This document shows, in pieces, positions 6,681-14,340 of a stretch of 14,950 bases of DNA; position 1 is the stretch's first letter, and each line of letters begins with the position of its first letter. Source of the stretch: DTU018 sp029550685 (GTDB lineage: Bacteria; Bacillota; Syntrophomonadia; Syntrophomonadales; Syntrophomonadaceae). Both the position numbers and the translations under genes were made by a program. Below the pieces are notes generated by a model, which did no database searches, was not told the DNA's origin, and saw nothing but the letters and a program-made list of their open reading frames with translations. The DNA is taken from assembly GCA_035412805.1 (NCBI GenBank), contig DAONVO010000055.1, positions 1-14,950 of the forward strand. The letters are read 5' to 3'.

Positions 6681-7160
6681 TTACTTATGGTAAGGTTCAC
6701 CCTTGATAATCTTAAAGGCGCGATATATCTGTTCGATTAGAATCAAAACTGCCATCTGGTGCAAAAAAGTCATGGGAGAAAAGGAGAGAATAAAACCAGC
6801 TCTTTGCTTAACGGCAGGGGCCAGCCCATGGGAACCCCCTACCACCAAGTTGACCCGGGCTAGCCCCGAGGTGTTCCATTTTTCAATGTAAGCGGCAAAC
6901 TGCTCAGAGCTCAGCTGCTGACCATGGCTGTCCAGAGCCACCAACAACTCGTCCTGAGACAGCAGAGCGAGTACACGCTCACCTTCTTTATTGAGTATCC
7001 TTTGGATCTCTTTTTCAGTTGCTTTAGGATTGGTCTTTTCTTCCAAGCCATCTACTATCTCTATACTGGTGTAAGGCCGCAAACGCTTAAGGTATTCGTT
7101 GATACCTTCAGTAAAAAATGGCTCGCGAATTTTGCCCACGGATATGATGCGGTACTTCAT
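6681..7160 (-). CDS. rlmH: 23S rRNA (pseudouridine1915-N3)-methyltransferase RlmH
   Basis: SPOUT-class methyltransferase that methylates pseudouridine 1915 of 23S rRNA helix 69 on assembled ribosomes. The 159 residues equal the family length. It opens with KYRIISVGKIREPFF, has LVVGGSHGLAPAVK forming the knotted S-adenosylmethionine site, and closes with LHQMAVLILIEQIYRAFKI and the invariant ending GEPYHK. The ATG at 7160 is preceded by GGGAG seven bases upstream; the frame is open further to a TTG at 7211 but those 17 residues are not part of the family. Slight oddity: the conserved GGSxG motif carries His after Ser. It is first in a likely two-gene transcript with the downstream acetyltransferase and diverges from the XRE regulator gene. 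Confidence 0.96.
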   Translation of the reverse strand: MKYRIISVGKIREPFFTEGINEYLKRLRPYTSIEIVDGLEEKTNPKATEKEIQRILNKEGERVLALLSQDELLVALDSHGQQLSSEQFAAYIEKWNTSGLARVNLVVGGSHGLAPAVKQRAGFILSFSPMTFLHQMAVLILIEQIYRAFKIIKGEPYHK

Positions 7161-7236
7161 ACCTGACTCCCTTTTATCTAACTTTATCAAGTCTAACTTA
7201 CCTGTGCCCAAAAATAAAGCTGGGTATATATGTATT

Positions 7237-7276
7237 TCTCAGGCAACAATTGAGATTTCACCACATTTCGTAATAA
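7237..7276 (+). promoter_or_regulatory. Possible promoter/operator ahead of the XRE regulator
   Basis: TCTCA (7237-7241) and TGAGA (7251-7255) form a 5-bp inverted repeat with a 9-base gap. The second arm overlaps a -35-like TTGAGA (7250-7255), followed 15 bases later by TAATAA (7271-7276). The spacing is short for a sigma-A promoter. Position and overlap would suit autorepression by the XRE protein, but the repeat is short enough to be chance. Confidence 0.25.
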
Positions 7277-7297
7277 GATGGAGATGGAGGTTGGACT

Positions 7298-7651
7298 ATG
7301 AGTTTTCGGGATATTGGGATGAAAATTCAAGCTGCCCGGGAAGAAAAAGGGCTGAGCCAGGAACAACTAGCTCGCCTGGTGGGCTGTTCTCAATCGGCTC
7401 TTTCCAATTATGAAAAAGGCAAGCGCCGCCTTTACCTGTCGCAGTTGGAGAAAATGGCCGAAGTTTTAGACAAACCCCTGGAGTATTTTGTGGAGTCATT
7501 AAGCAGCCAGCATCATCCTCAGCCGGCCATTGACCGCAATGAACGCTTTGTCAAGCTGGTTAATCATCTCAGCCGACTGAGTGATGAAGAAATCAACGAG
7601 GTAATGAAATACATTAGCTATCTGGAGTGGAAAAGGTCAGGGGGAGATTGA
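7298..7651 (+). CDS. XRE-family helix-turn-helix regulator linked to acyl-CoA dehydrogenase
   Basis: A 117-residue cytoplasmic DNA-binding protein. The Cro/CI-type HTH covers residues about 5-60: IGMKIQAAREEKGLSQEQLA, LVGCSQSALSNYEKGKRRLY and the closing helix LEKMAEVLDKPLEYF. After a short histidine/proline linker, residues 85-114 form a helical tail (VKLVNHLSRLSDEEINEVMKY) that may mediate dimerisation or sense a ligand; there is no recognisable cupin or peptidase domain. The ATG follows GGAGG with good spacing. Its TGA ends two bases before the next gene's ATG, with the dehydrogenase's ribosome binding site inside this gene's last codons, so translation is probably coupled. It is most simply a regulator of its own operon. 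Confidence 0.92.
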   Translation: MSFRDIGMKIQAAREEKGLSQEQLARLVGCSQSALSNYEKGKRRLYLSQLEKMAEVLDKPLEYFVESLSSQHHPQPAIDRNERFVKLVNHLSRLSDEEINEVMKYISYLEWKRSGGD

Positions 7652-7653
7652 AG

Positions 7654-8787
7654 ATGGATTTTTCGTTAACTAAAGAACAGCGTGATTTGATCGAATCTGT
7701 CAAAACTATGGCTGCTGAAGAGATCACACCCTTTGCCCTGCAAGAGGGGAGCATACACAAGGAGAAAATGCTTATCTCGCTGGCACAGATGAATTTGCTG
7801 TGCCCCACTGTACCCAAGGAGTTCGGTGGCCTGGGACTGGATTTGTTTTCCACGGCCCTGGTGGTGGAGGAACTGGCCGCTGCATCACCTGGTTTGGCTG
7901 CTGTTGTTGCCGCTACTCTACATGCTGCTGAGCCAATAATACTGGCGGGGAACGATCAGCAAAAAAAGGAATTCCTACCGCTGTTAACCGGTTCGAAAGC
8001 GGGAGCTGCCGCCTTTGCACTCACCGAACCTGAAGGGGGTTCTGACCTTAATATTATCAGCACTCATGCTACCTCCGATCACAACGGTTATTTGCTTAAC
8101 GGATGCAAGGATTATGTGATCAATGCAGGGATAGCTCGTTTTATAACGGTGGTGGCGGCCACAAATATGCGCAATAAAAAGGCCTCTTTGCGCATCTTTT
8201 TGATACCGGATCATGTGGCCGGAATAAAAATCGAAGAAATCTATCACACCTCAGGCATAAATCTGGCGCCAGTGGGACGGGTAAGGTTTGTGGATGTTAA
8301 TATCATAGGTCAGTATGTTATCAAGAGCCGGCAAGCAGGCAGCGGGTACTTACTGCTTACCCAGACCTTTGATGTCGGTCGTGCTTTGGTCAGCGCACTA
8401 TCTGTAGGTATAGCCCGGGCTGCGCTGGAAGAAGCCCTTAATTTTGCCGAAAATCGTATGCAATCCGGTGGTTCTATAAAGAAGCATCAAGCAGTATCCT
8501 TTGCTCTGGCTGATATGGCCACCAAAATCGAAATGGCCAGGCTGATGACTTGGAAGGCCTGCTGGCTGATCGATCACGGGGGAGATTACAGTGTTGCTTC
8601 AGCCATGGCTAAACTGGCCTCCAGTACCATCGCTCAGGAGGTTACCTGCTTAGCCGCTGATATTATGGGGGCCCGGGGTTATATAAAGGGAACCCTAATT
8701 GAACAATTGGTACGCGATGCCCGGGTTCTGTCGACCATTGAAGGTACCAACCATATCCAAAGGATGGTTATTTCTTCCCAGCTGTAA
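7654..8787 (+). CDS. Acyl-CoA dehydrogenase, classic C-terminal catalytic-base type
   Basis: FAD enzyme that oxidises acyl-CoA to trans-2-enoyl-CoA with electron-transfer flavoprotein as usual acceptor. The 377 residues match short/medium-chain dehydrogenases. Seen: MDFSLTKEQRDLIESV start, CPTVPKEFGGLGLD, substrate motif FALTEPEGGSDLN, and near the end STIEGTNHIQRMVISSQL, where Glu363 is the expected catalytic base of the EGT motif. Helix G reads FDVGRALVS, without the alternative glutamate, so this enzyme differs mechanistically from the first dehydrogenase. The expected Arg/Phe FAD-contact segment (usually RxAFG) is diverged to ENRMQSGGSIKKHQAVS. The start at 7654 is chosen over an in-frame ATG at 7627 because GGGGGAG lies just before it and the family N-terminus begins there. 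It sits between an XRE regulator and a ferredoxin in one operon. Confidence 0.93.
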   Translation: MDFSLTKEQRDLIESVKTMAAEEITPFALQEGSIHKEKMLISLAQMNLLCPTVPKEFGGLGLDLFSTALVVEELAAASPGLAAVVAATLHAAEPIILAGNDQQKKEFLPLLTGSKAGAAAFALTEPEGGSDLNIISTHATSDHNGYLLNGCKDYVINAGIARFITVVAATNMRNKKASLRIFLIPDHVAGIKIEEIYHTSGINLAPVGRVRFVDVNIIGQYVIKSRQAGSGYLLLTQTFDVGRALVSALSVGIARAALEEALNFAENRMQSGGSIKKHQAVSFALADMATKIEMARLMTWKACWLIDHGGDYSVASAMAKLASSTIAQEVTCLAADIMGARGYIKGTLIEQLVRDARVLSTIEGTNHIQRMVISSQL

Positions 8788-8800
8788 TGGAGATTCTTTC

Positions 8801-8980
8801 ATGATATATGTGATTATTGAAAAAGATTGTGCCGCCTGTGGACTGTGTGAAGACGTTTGCCCGGCTAGCGCTGTTAGTTCAGCAGGTATATACAAAATTG
8901 ATCCAGCCCTCTGTACCGGCTGCGGTGAATGTGCTGACAGCTGTCCAGTGGAGGCCATTCAGCCTTGCCAGCAGGATTAA
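8801..8980 (+). CDS. Small 2[4Fe-4S] ferredoxin
   Basis: A 59-residue low-potential electron carrier of the clostridial type. Cluster motif one is C10-AAC-GLC-EDV-CP (Cys 10, 13, 16, 20) and motif two is C38-TGC-GEC-ADS-CP (Cys 38, 41, 44, 48); all eight ligands are present. An extra Cys56 lies in the tail. The ATG follows TGGAGA by seven bases and is 13 bases after the dehydrogenase stop; an in-frame ATG at 8699 lies within the dehydrogenase gene and is a shadow. Being last in the regulator-dehydrogenase operon suggests, but does not prove, a role in that enzyme's electron path. Its stop overlaps the stop of the minus-strand transpeptidase gene. Confidence 0.95.
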   Translation: MIYVIIEKDCAACGLCEDVCPASAVSSAGIYKIDPALCTGCGECADSCPVEAIQPCQQD

Positions 8981-9828
8981 GGCTCCACATTCCCCCTCTT
9001 GATGTCCCGGGCTTGCTGCAGCGCGTTTAAGGTTTCCGGGCCTACGATGCCGTCTGCCAGAATACCCTCAGCTGTCTGGAAGGCTATCACCGCTTCTTCT
9101 GTTTTCTGCCCGAAGTAGGAATCCAGCTTGTACCGGTAATATCCCAGTTCCTTTAGAATGCTCTGGACAAAGCGGACATCACTGCCCCTATCACCTCTGC
9201 GCAATATCCTGCCCGAATAAGCCCGCCCCATTATGGTAACGAGTGTTCCTATGGGGGTTTGATCATAGATTTCGATTACATCCTCATTATATAAGCGGAT
9301 ACAGCCGTGGCTGACTGCTCTGCCGATAGACTTGGGGTTATTGGTTCCGTGAATGCCATATCCGCCCCAGGGTACGGAAAGACGCATCCAGCGTACTCCA
9401 AAAGGCCCCCCCGGGTTTACTGCTTTGGCAACAATTGTCCAATTACCCAGCGGTGTGGGAGTAGATGATTTGCCAATTGCCACCGGATAGGTTCTGGTGG
9501 GGAGACCAGGAACACTGAAGTACAACCTGCGTTTGTCCAAGTTCACTGTGATTGAAACACTGGGGTTCTGCAGTATCGCAGGAGTTTCAATATGGCAGCA
9601 GGATTTAGTGAGCAGCCGGCTCCAAGTCTTTACCCCCACTACTCCATCCGCCTTAAGGCCTTCCCGTTTTTGAAACTCCCTTACAGCCTGATCACAAGCC
9701 TGGTTAAAAACACCAGTAATGGTGCCTGTATATAAATTGGCTTCCTGCAGAATTTGTTGCACTAGCGCTACGTCGGGCCCTTGCATAGGTTCAGACATCA
9801 AGCGCAAGTAACGACTGGCATATACCAT
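8977..9828 (-). CDS. L,D-transpeptidase (YkuD) flanked by two peptidoglycan-binding domains
   Basis: Cross-links peptidoglycan stems or attaches substrates through a catalytic Cys. Domain order over 283 residues: peptidoglycan-binding domain 1 (about 8-75, ending DGVVGVKTWSRLL), YkuD catalytic domain (about 92-200), peptidoglycan-binding domain 2 (about 207-272, ending DGIVGPETLNALQ). The catalytic signature is complete: IHGTN (His160) and SHGCIRLYNED (His174, Cys176). The ATG at 9828 has GAGGTGA upstream. No signal peptide or membrane helix is visible in MVYASRYLRLMSEPMQG, which is odd for an enzyme acting outside the membrane; similar spore or leaderless forms exist in Firmicutes. Cys77-Cys78 in the linker are unusual. 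It converges with the ferredoxin operon, sharing a TTAA at the stops, and diverges from the TPR gene. Confidence 0.93.
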   Translation of the reverse strand: MVYASRYLRLMSEPMQGPDVALVQQILQEANLYTGTITGVFNQACDQAVREFQKREGLKADGVVGVKTWSRLLTKSCCHIETPAILQNPSVSITVNLDKRRLYFSVPGLPTRTYPVAIGKSSTPTPLGNWTIVAKAVNPGGPFGVRWMRLSVPWGGYGIHGTNNPKSIGRAVSHGCIRLYNEDVIEIYDQTPIGTLVTIMGRAYSGRILRRGDRGSDVRFVQSILKELGYYRYKLDSYFGQKTEEAVIAFQTAEGILADGIVGPETLNALQQARDIKRGNVEP

Positions 9829-10015
9829 GGAGCGTCACCTCATTGTTTTTGTTATCAGCATATGGTCCTTGCCCGGACATCGACCCAGTAGATTTCTGCC
9901 AGTTTAGGAAGACATATCGTATGAATTATAAAATTTACCAAAATTTGGAAGGATATTTTTAGGTGACTGGAGAATTGCAAACCAAAAATAAATAATGAGG
10001 GTGTGGGATGGTCCT

Positions 10016-11203
10016 ATGAAACCTTTGAATACTAATCCTAATCAAGTAGACGATTTACTCGCTTCCGCAGCTGCCAGCATGCAGGAACATGATATCAGCG
10101 GGGCGCTGGATATGCTGGTACAGGCTTACCAGATGTGGCCTGACAATACTCTGGTGCTGAATATGACGGGCAGGTGTTATCAGATACTGGGAGAATTCCA
10201 ACGGGCTGAGCGTTGCTGGGAGGAAGCGCTTCGCCTGGAACCTGACAATAATGTCGCCGAATCGAATTTAAACGAACTGCGCCAGCCGGCCTTTCAGTTC
10301 TGGTTAAAAAGATATCATGAAGCTTTAGACCTGCTGGAAAAGAAGAAATTTAGTGAAGCCCGGGTGCTGCTGCGACAGCTCATGGAGGAACACGATGAAT
10401 ACGTCTCCTTATACAAGGTTCTAGGACTGAGCTATCTGGCGGAGGGTAACCGGCTCGAAGCTCACCGGGTTTGGCGCAAAGGCTTAGAAATTGATAAGAA
10501 AAATAGTTCCTTACATAAGTATCTGTCCATACCCGAAAGCAAAAAACAGCGCTTTACTGGCGAAGAACCAACAACCAAACTTAAAAATCGCCCTATTTTT
10601 ACCCAGCGACGTTTACTGGCAGTTATGGGAGTGGTATGCCTGGTGCTTCTGCTGCAGATCCATACTCTGCTAAACAACCAAAGGCAGAATGCTGAATATA
10701 CGGAAGTTCTTCAGCAGCGTATTCATCAGTTGACCAGTCTGATCGATCAGCAAAACCAGCCGCCTGTAGAAACAGTACCGGCGGCGGCGATTGAGGAAGT
10801 CTCGATGGAAGGTTCAGCTTATGATCTTCAGCAAGAAGAACATTATTATACAGCCGGATATAAGGCCTACTTGGCCAAGGACTGGAAAACTGCTGCCAGC
10901 AATTTGGGAGTGGTAGTGTCCATGCAATCGGGTAGTTATTTAAACCGGGAAGCCCTTTATTATCTGGCCCGCACCTATTTCCTTCAGCAAATCTATGATG
11001 AAGCTGAAAAATATTACCTGCTCTATCTGGAATCATTCCCTGACTCCAACTATTATGATGACAGTCTCTTCTATTTGGCCTGTACCTATCATTATACCAA
11101 CCGTTCCCAATTAGCTAAGGAAACCCTGCAGCGACTAACAGAATTGGATCCCCACAGCGGCTATCTATCATCCAGTTTGTACCAATCCATGATGCAAGAA
11201 TAA
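10016..11203 (+). CDS. Membrane-anchored TPR protein with repeats on both sides of one transmembrane helix
   Basis: No enzymatic domain. With Met1 at 10016 (395 residues): TPR-like helices at about 15-165 (LVLNMTGRCYQILGEFQRAE, then VLGLSYLAEGNRLEAHRVWR), a basic stretch with NRPIFTQRR, a single membrane helix at about 199-218 (LLAVMGVVCLVLLLQIHTLL), a polar coiled-coil-like stretch, then further TPRs at about 285-390 (EALYYLARTYFLQQIYDEAE, LFYLACTYHYTNRSQLAKE). Positive charges before the helix suggest an N-in, C-out topology, with the C-terminal repeats outside, as in YbgF/CpoB-like periplasmic TPRs. An ATG at 9995 would add 7 residues but has no Shine-Dalgarno; neither start has a strong one. 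The neighbours are an L,D-transpeptidase and a SEC-C protein, so an envelope scaffold role is possible. Family unknown. Confidence 0.85.
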   Translation: MKPLNTNPNQVDDLLASAAASMQEHDISGALDMLVQAYQMWPDNTLVLNMTGRCYQILGEFQRAERCWEEALRLEPDNNVAESNLNELRQPAFQFWLKRYHEALDLLEKKKFSEARVLLRQLMEEHDEYVSLYKVLGLSYLAEGNRLEAHRVWRKGLEIDKKNSSLHKYLSIPESKKQRFTGEEPTTKLKNRPIFTQRRLLAVMGVVCLVLLLQIHTLLNNQRQNAEYTEVLQQRIHQLTSLIDQQNQPPVETVPAAAIEEVSMEGSAYDLQQEEHYYTAGYKAYLAKDWKTAASNLGVVVSMQSGSYLNREALYYLARTYFLQQIYDEAEKYYLLYLESFPDSNYYDDSLFYLACTYHYTNRSQLAKETLQRLTELDPHSGYLSSSLYQSMMQE

Positions 11204-11282
11204 TGACAAGTGATCAGGCATCTACGGTATCTTGTTTACTTGCTAAAAAGTCAGAAAATTTATTTCCGATAAGTGAAATATT

Positions 11283-11291
11283 TGCTATGAT
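11283..11291 (+). promoter_or_regulatory. Extended -10 promoter element ahead of the SEC-C gene
   Basis: TGC followed by TATGAT (11286-11291) forms an extended -10 (TGnTATGAT). The -35 position 17 bases upstream reads TTTCCG, a weak match, which is common with extended -10 promoters. It would start transcription near 11298 and leave a leader of about 90 bases before the SEC-C start at 11387. Confidence 0.4.
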
Positions 11292-11386
11292 GGTGGTAGA
11301 TAAAGACAACATAGCACATAACAGATGTATGTGGTTTTAGACTTGCCTGATAATTAGATCAAGCCTGTATCGCGGGGGGATACGGC

Positions 11387-14278
11387 ATGGCCAATATACA
11401 AAGTCACCAGACGCTGTGTACCTGTGGGAGTAATAAGCCATATGAGCAGTGCTGCGGTGCCAACAGCGGATGTCTGGTGATTCACTTTCCTCGGGCGAAA
11501 AGAAAGAATTATGTTACTCAGTTGGAAACATCGCTATCTGATTTAATTGGCTATGCCCGTCGCTATTTTTACAATTGGGAAGCTGCCGGAAAGGCCCGGT
11601 TTACTTCTTATTCCCAATCCCAGGACATACCTGACGGTTTTTTTAATCTGTTTTGGAGTTGGTATGTACTTGATTATCGCTTTCATCGCGATGTGTCCCC
11701 GATTATAGAGTTTTATATGGCTGAAAAAGAAGACGACATGGACGAATATCTTCGTCCTATTTTTACTGCCCTTAAAGATTCCTGTCTATCTATTTACCAG
11801 GTTCAGTGGATAAAGAATAATGCCGTAGGCATCCGCGATATTTTCTGTCATCGCCAGTATGTGGTGGAACGCGACTTTGGGCCCCATACCCGGTTAGTTG
11901 AAGAAGGTATACTGCTCTTGACCAGAATTGTCCAGATTGCCAATACCCCTATGATGCTGGGGCGTCCCTTCCTGGTTTATTCTGAACATAAAAACTATCT
12001 CCTGGAAGAGGTCAACTCCTTACGTATATACGAAAGCATTAATGATCCCCGGGTATTCTTGAAAGAATATGCCGAGGTTTTGTGCGGCCTGGTTATTGAT
12101 CTTACTCAGGGCATAAAGAAATCCCGTATGAAGTCCCGCACCCTGCATTTGAGCGAAGACGATCGCCTGGCGATGCGGGAAAATTTGCTGGCTGGCCGTG
12201 AATTCACTCTTTTGGAACGTAATGATCGATGGCTGAAGTTTACCTGGGGTCTCGGCCGGGGATTGCTGCGTCGTCTCTACCTAAGCAGCGCCAGTATTAT
12301 AATAGCGGCTGAAGACCATAATGATCTGAACTGGGCAACCCAGATGTTAAAGGGAATGTTGGAAAGAGTCAGCCTAAAGGCTCCTTATCGTTGGGTAGAA
12401 GGGTATGATTTTGCCAGTGAAGAAGAAGCTGAGGAAATAATTGCGGAGATACTTCATGATAAATACCTGGAAGAATGGCTATCCACTGCTCATCAGGAGT
12501 TGGAGGGTATGACTCCTTTACAAGCTCTTGAGGATGTCCGCGGCCGGGTGCTATTGGAGTCCCTGCTGGATGATATGGAAGCGTTGGAATTATTGGCCAA
12601 AAGCCGGGGCGAGTATTATTTTCCCACGTCGGCTATCAGGACCAAATTAAACCTGGATAAAAACCGCCTGCAGCAGGAACTTCTGCAACCTGAAGCAGTC
12701 GCTATCAAAGTCAGCAAGCATCGCGATCGCCAGGAACTAAGTTCCTTCATTACCGCCTACAACTGGCCCAATGAAGAACTGCGCCAGGTAGCTGCCTCAG
12801 CTTTTGATCTATATAGCAGCAGCCGTGACTATGTTACCCTGGCCTGGATACTATACATGTGGAATGAGTTTGCTACTATTTATCAGCCTAAGGTATCCAA
12901 GGTGCGGGGCTGGCTGGCTGCTTTGGAACATACCTACCTGCGATTGTCTGACCAACGGGTTAGTTTTGCCCGCACTGCCAAGCGTTTCGGTCTACCCACC
13001 GGCCTGATCAGCAAGCATACCCAACTGATAGAACGCCATTTTCAACGCTATCCCTTGGACTTCTCTAAAGAAATAGCAGTCTATCCCTATTGGGAAGAAC
13101 TGGATGATCGCGAAAAGGTAAGTGCGTATGAGGAAGTTCAACAGCATTTGCAAATGTTTGCTTATGGAATCAAACCAGTATGGAACCGGTGTGAACAGGA
13201 GTCCCGCAAGGAATATTTTGAATTGGTTAATACCACAGGCCGCTTTTGGGATGAACCGACCCGCCGGGTCTATGAACAGTTCTTCCGGGCTCACTATTGT
13301 ATGGATGACGTCAACTGCAACCATACTACCATTGCCAATCTGTTCTGGGAAAACCAGGCTCGGCGCTTTCCGCCTTATTTAAAAACAGCCTCCTTTAATT
13401 TGATGATGAGCTATGTAGGAGCTTACCGGGTGTTTCCTCATGGAACCAACTCCCTGGTCTTTGAGGATATATTCAACGGTGAGCGCTGCGAGGTTTACGG
13501 CAGGTTTGGGAGTCGGGTTCATGAAAACATTATACCCGGTATGATCAGCATTACCCGGCTGCTCCCGTTGGGTGAGCACTATTGGGTGAGCGACCCGATG
13601 TATGTCGTTTTACCCGATCTATGCGAAATATTTAACAAGAATCTGCTCATGTTGATGGAAAAACTTCATCCCTTTGATGAATCAGATATTAGATATCTCA
13701 AGGTACGCGGTGAAAAAATTGTTAAGGCTTATATTCTATCTCTGGATGAAATGGAACAGAACACCTTGCGTATGATAAACCAGCCCCTAAAAATTGACTG
13801 GCAGACCGCTGGAATCAGCAATCCTCAGCTATGCCGGGTAGTATTAAAACAAAACCGCCGTTTTCGCTTGCTGCATGAGGATCAGAACCGGGCCAGTTTC
13901 CTATGGTTAAGCTTTAACCACCAGCATAAATATCAATGGGGATATGTCCTTGTTGAAAATCAGCAGATAATGATTACTACTATCCCCGGAAAGGACCTGG
14001 AAAAGTTTATCCGGGATATAAGGAGGACTTTAAAGAGTGCTGATGTAGTGGTTGCCTTTCGCCCGGCAGACCATGGCTCTCTGGTACTTAAGGAAATGGA
14101 GTGTCAGATGATAGCTGACCTGGCTCAGTTTTTCAACACTAATCCCGAGCTCTCTTTGGTACTGCTGCGCCAGGATGAGTTGGATGATGCGGAACTGGAA
14201 TGGAATCAGGGTATATTTATCTTGAAACTGGGTGCCCTATTAATGGAGTATTTGGATCAGCACCGTAATCAGAATTGA
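11387..14278 (+). CDS. Large SEC-C zinc-motif protein of unknown function (963 aa)
   Basis: The N-terminus has a SEC-C zinc motif, CTCGSNKPYEQCCG (Cys 11, 13, 22, 23), like the tail of SecA, where it binds SecB and ribosomes. The rest has no recognised enzyme. Visible pieces: a helical region 45-340; an acidic stretch and GMTPLQALEDVRGRVLLESL at 374-393, a segment that from memory recurs in other SEC-C proteins; a possible helix-turn-helix ARTAKRFGLPTGLISKHTQ at 528-546; a beta-rich segment DIFNGERCEVYGR to GEHYWVSDPMYVVLP at 694-743; and an alpha/beta C-terminus (860-950). No signal peptide or membrane helix, so cytoplasmic. Ribosome binding site GGGGGGA precedes the ATG. It stands after a promoter-like element. 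The SEC-C call is firm; function is not assigned. Confidence 0.9.
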   Translation: MANIQSHQTLCTCGSNKPYEQCCGANSGCLVIHFPRAKRKNYVTQLETSLSDLIGYARRYFYNWEAAGKARFTSYSQSQDIPDGFFNLFWSWYVLDYRFHRDVSPIIEFYMAEKEDDMDEYLRPIFTALKDSCLSIYQVQWIKNNAVGIRDIFCHRQYVVERDFGPHTRLVEEGILLLTRIVQIANTPMMLGRPFLVYSEHKNYLLEEVNSLRIYESINDPRVFLKEYAEVLCGLVIDLTQGIKKSRMKSRTLHLSEDDRLAMRENLLAGREFTLLERNDRWLKFTWGLGRGLLRRLYLSSASIIIAAEDHNDLNWATQMLKGMLERVSLKAPYRWVEGYDFASEEEAEEIIAEILHDKYLEEWLSTAHQELEGMTPLQALEDVRGRVLLESLLDDMEALELLAKSRGEYYFPTSAIRTKLNLDKNRLQQELLQPEAVAIKVSKHRDRQELSSFITAYNWPNEELRQVAASAFDLYSSSRDYVTLAWILYMWNEFATIYQPKVSKVRGWLAALEHTYLRLSDQRVSFARTAKRFGLPTGLISKHTQLIERHFQRYPLDFSKEIAVYPYWEELDDREKVSAYEEVQQHLQMFAYGIKPVWNRCEQESRKEYFELVNTTGRFWDEPTRRVYEQFFRAHYCMDDVNCNHTTIANLFWENQARRFPPYLKTASFNLMMSYVGAYRVFPHGTNSLVFEDIFNGERCEVYGRFGSRVHENIIPGMISITRLLPLGEHYWVSDPMYVVLPDLCEIFNKNLLMLMEKLHPFDESDIRYLKVRGEKIVKAYILSLDEMEQNTLRMINQPLKIDWQTAGISNPQLCRVVLKQNRRFRLLHEDQNRASFLWLSFNHQHKYQWGYVLVENQQIMITTIPGKDLEKFIRDIRRTLKSADVVVAFRPADHGSLVLKEMECQMIADLAQFFNTNPELSLVLLRQDELDDAELEWNQGIFILKLGALLMEYLDQHRNQN

Positions 14279-14340
14279 CAACAAGGTTAACTTTGGCACA
14301 TATTTTTAGTAGAAGAAGAAAAAGGGTGTTGAATTGGCAT

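Noticed and set aside
7161..7211. N-terminal extension of RlmH from TTG 7211
   Set aside because: The family starts at MKYRIISVGK and the GGGAG site fits ATG 7160.
7780..7800. TGGCAC...TTGC sigma-54 promoter-like sequence
   Set aside because: Spacing between the GG and GC elements is about three bases too long and it lies inside a coding region.
10623..11036. Minus-strand open frame opposite the TPR gene
   Set aside because: Composition is that of an antisense shadow and no start signal precedes it.
11208..11370. Partial repeat pair TGATCAGGCA / TGCCTGAT flanking the SEC-C promoter region
   Set aside because: Only 8 bases match, at a large distance, with no supporting structure; likely chance.
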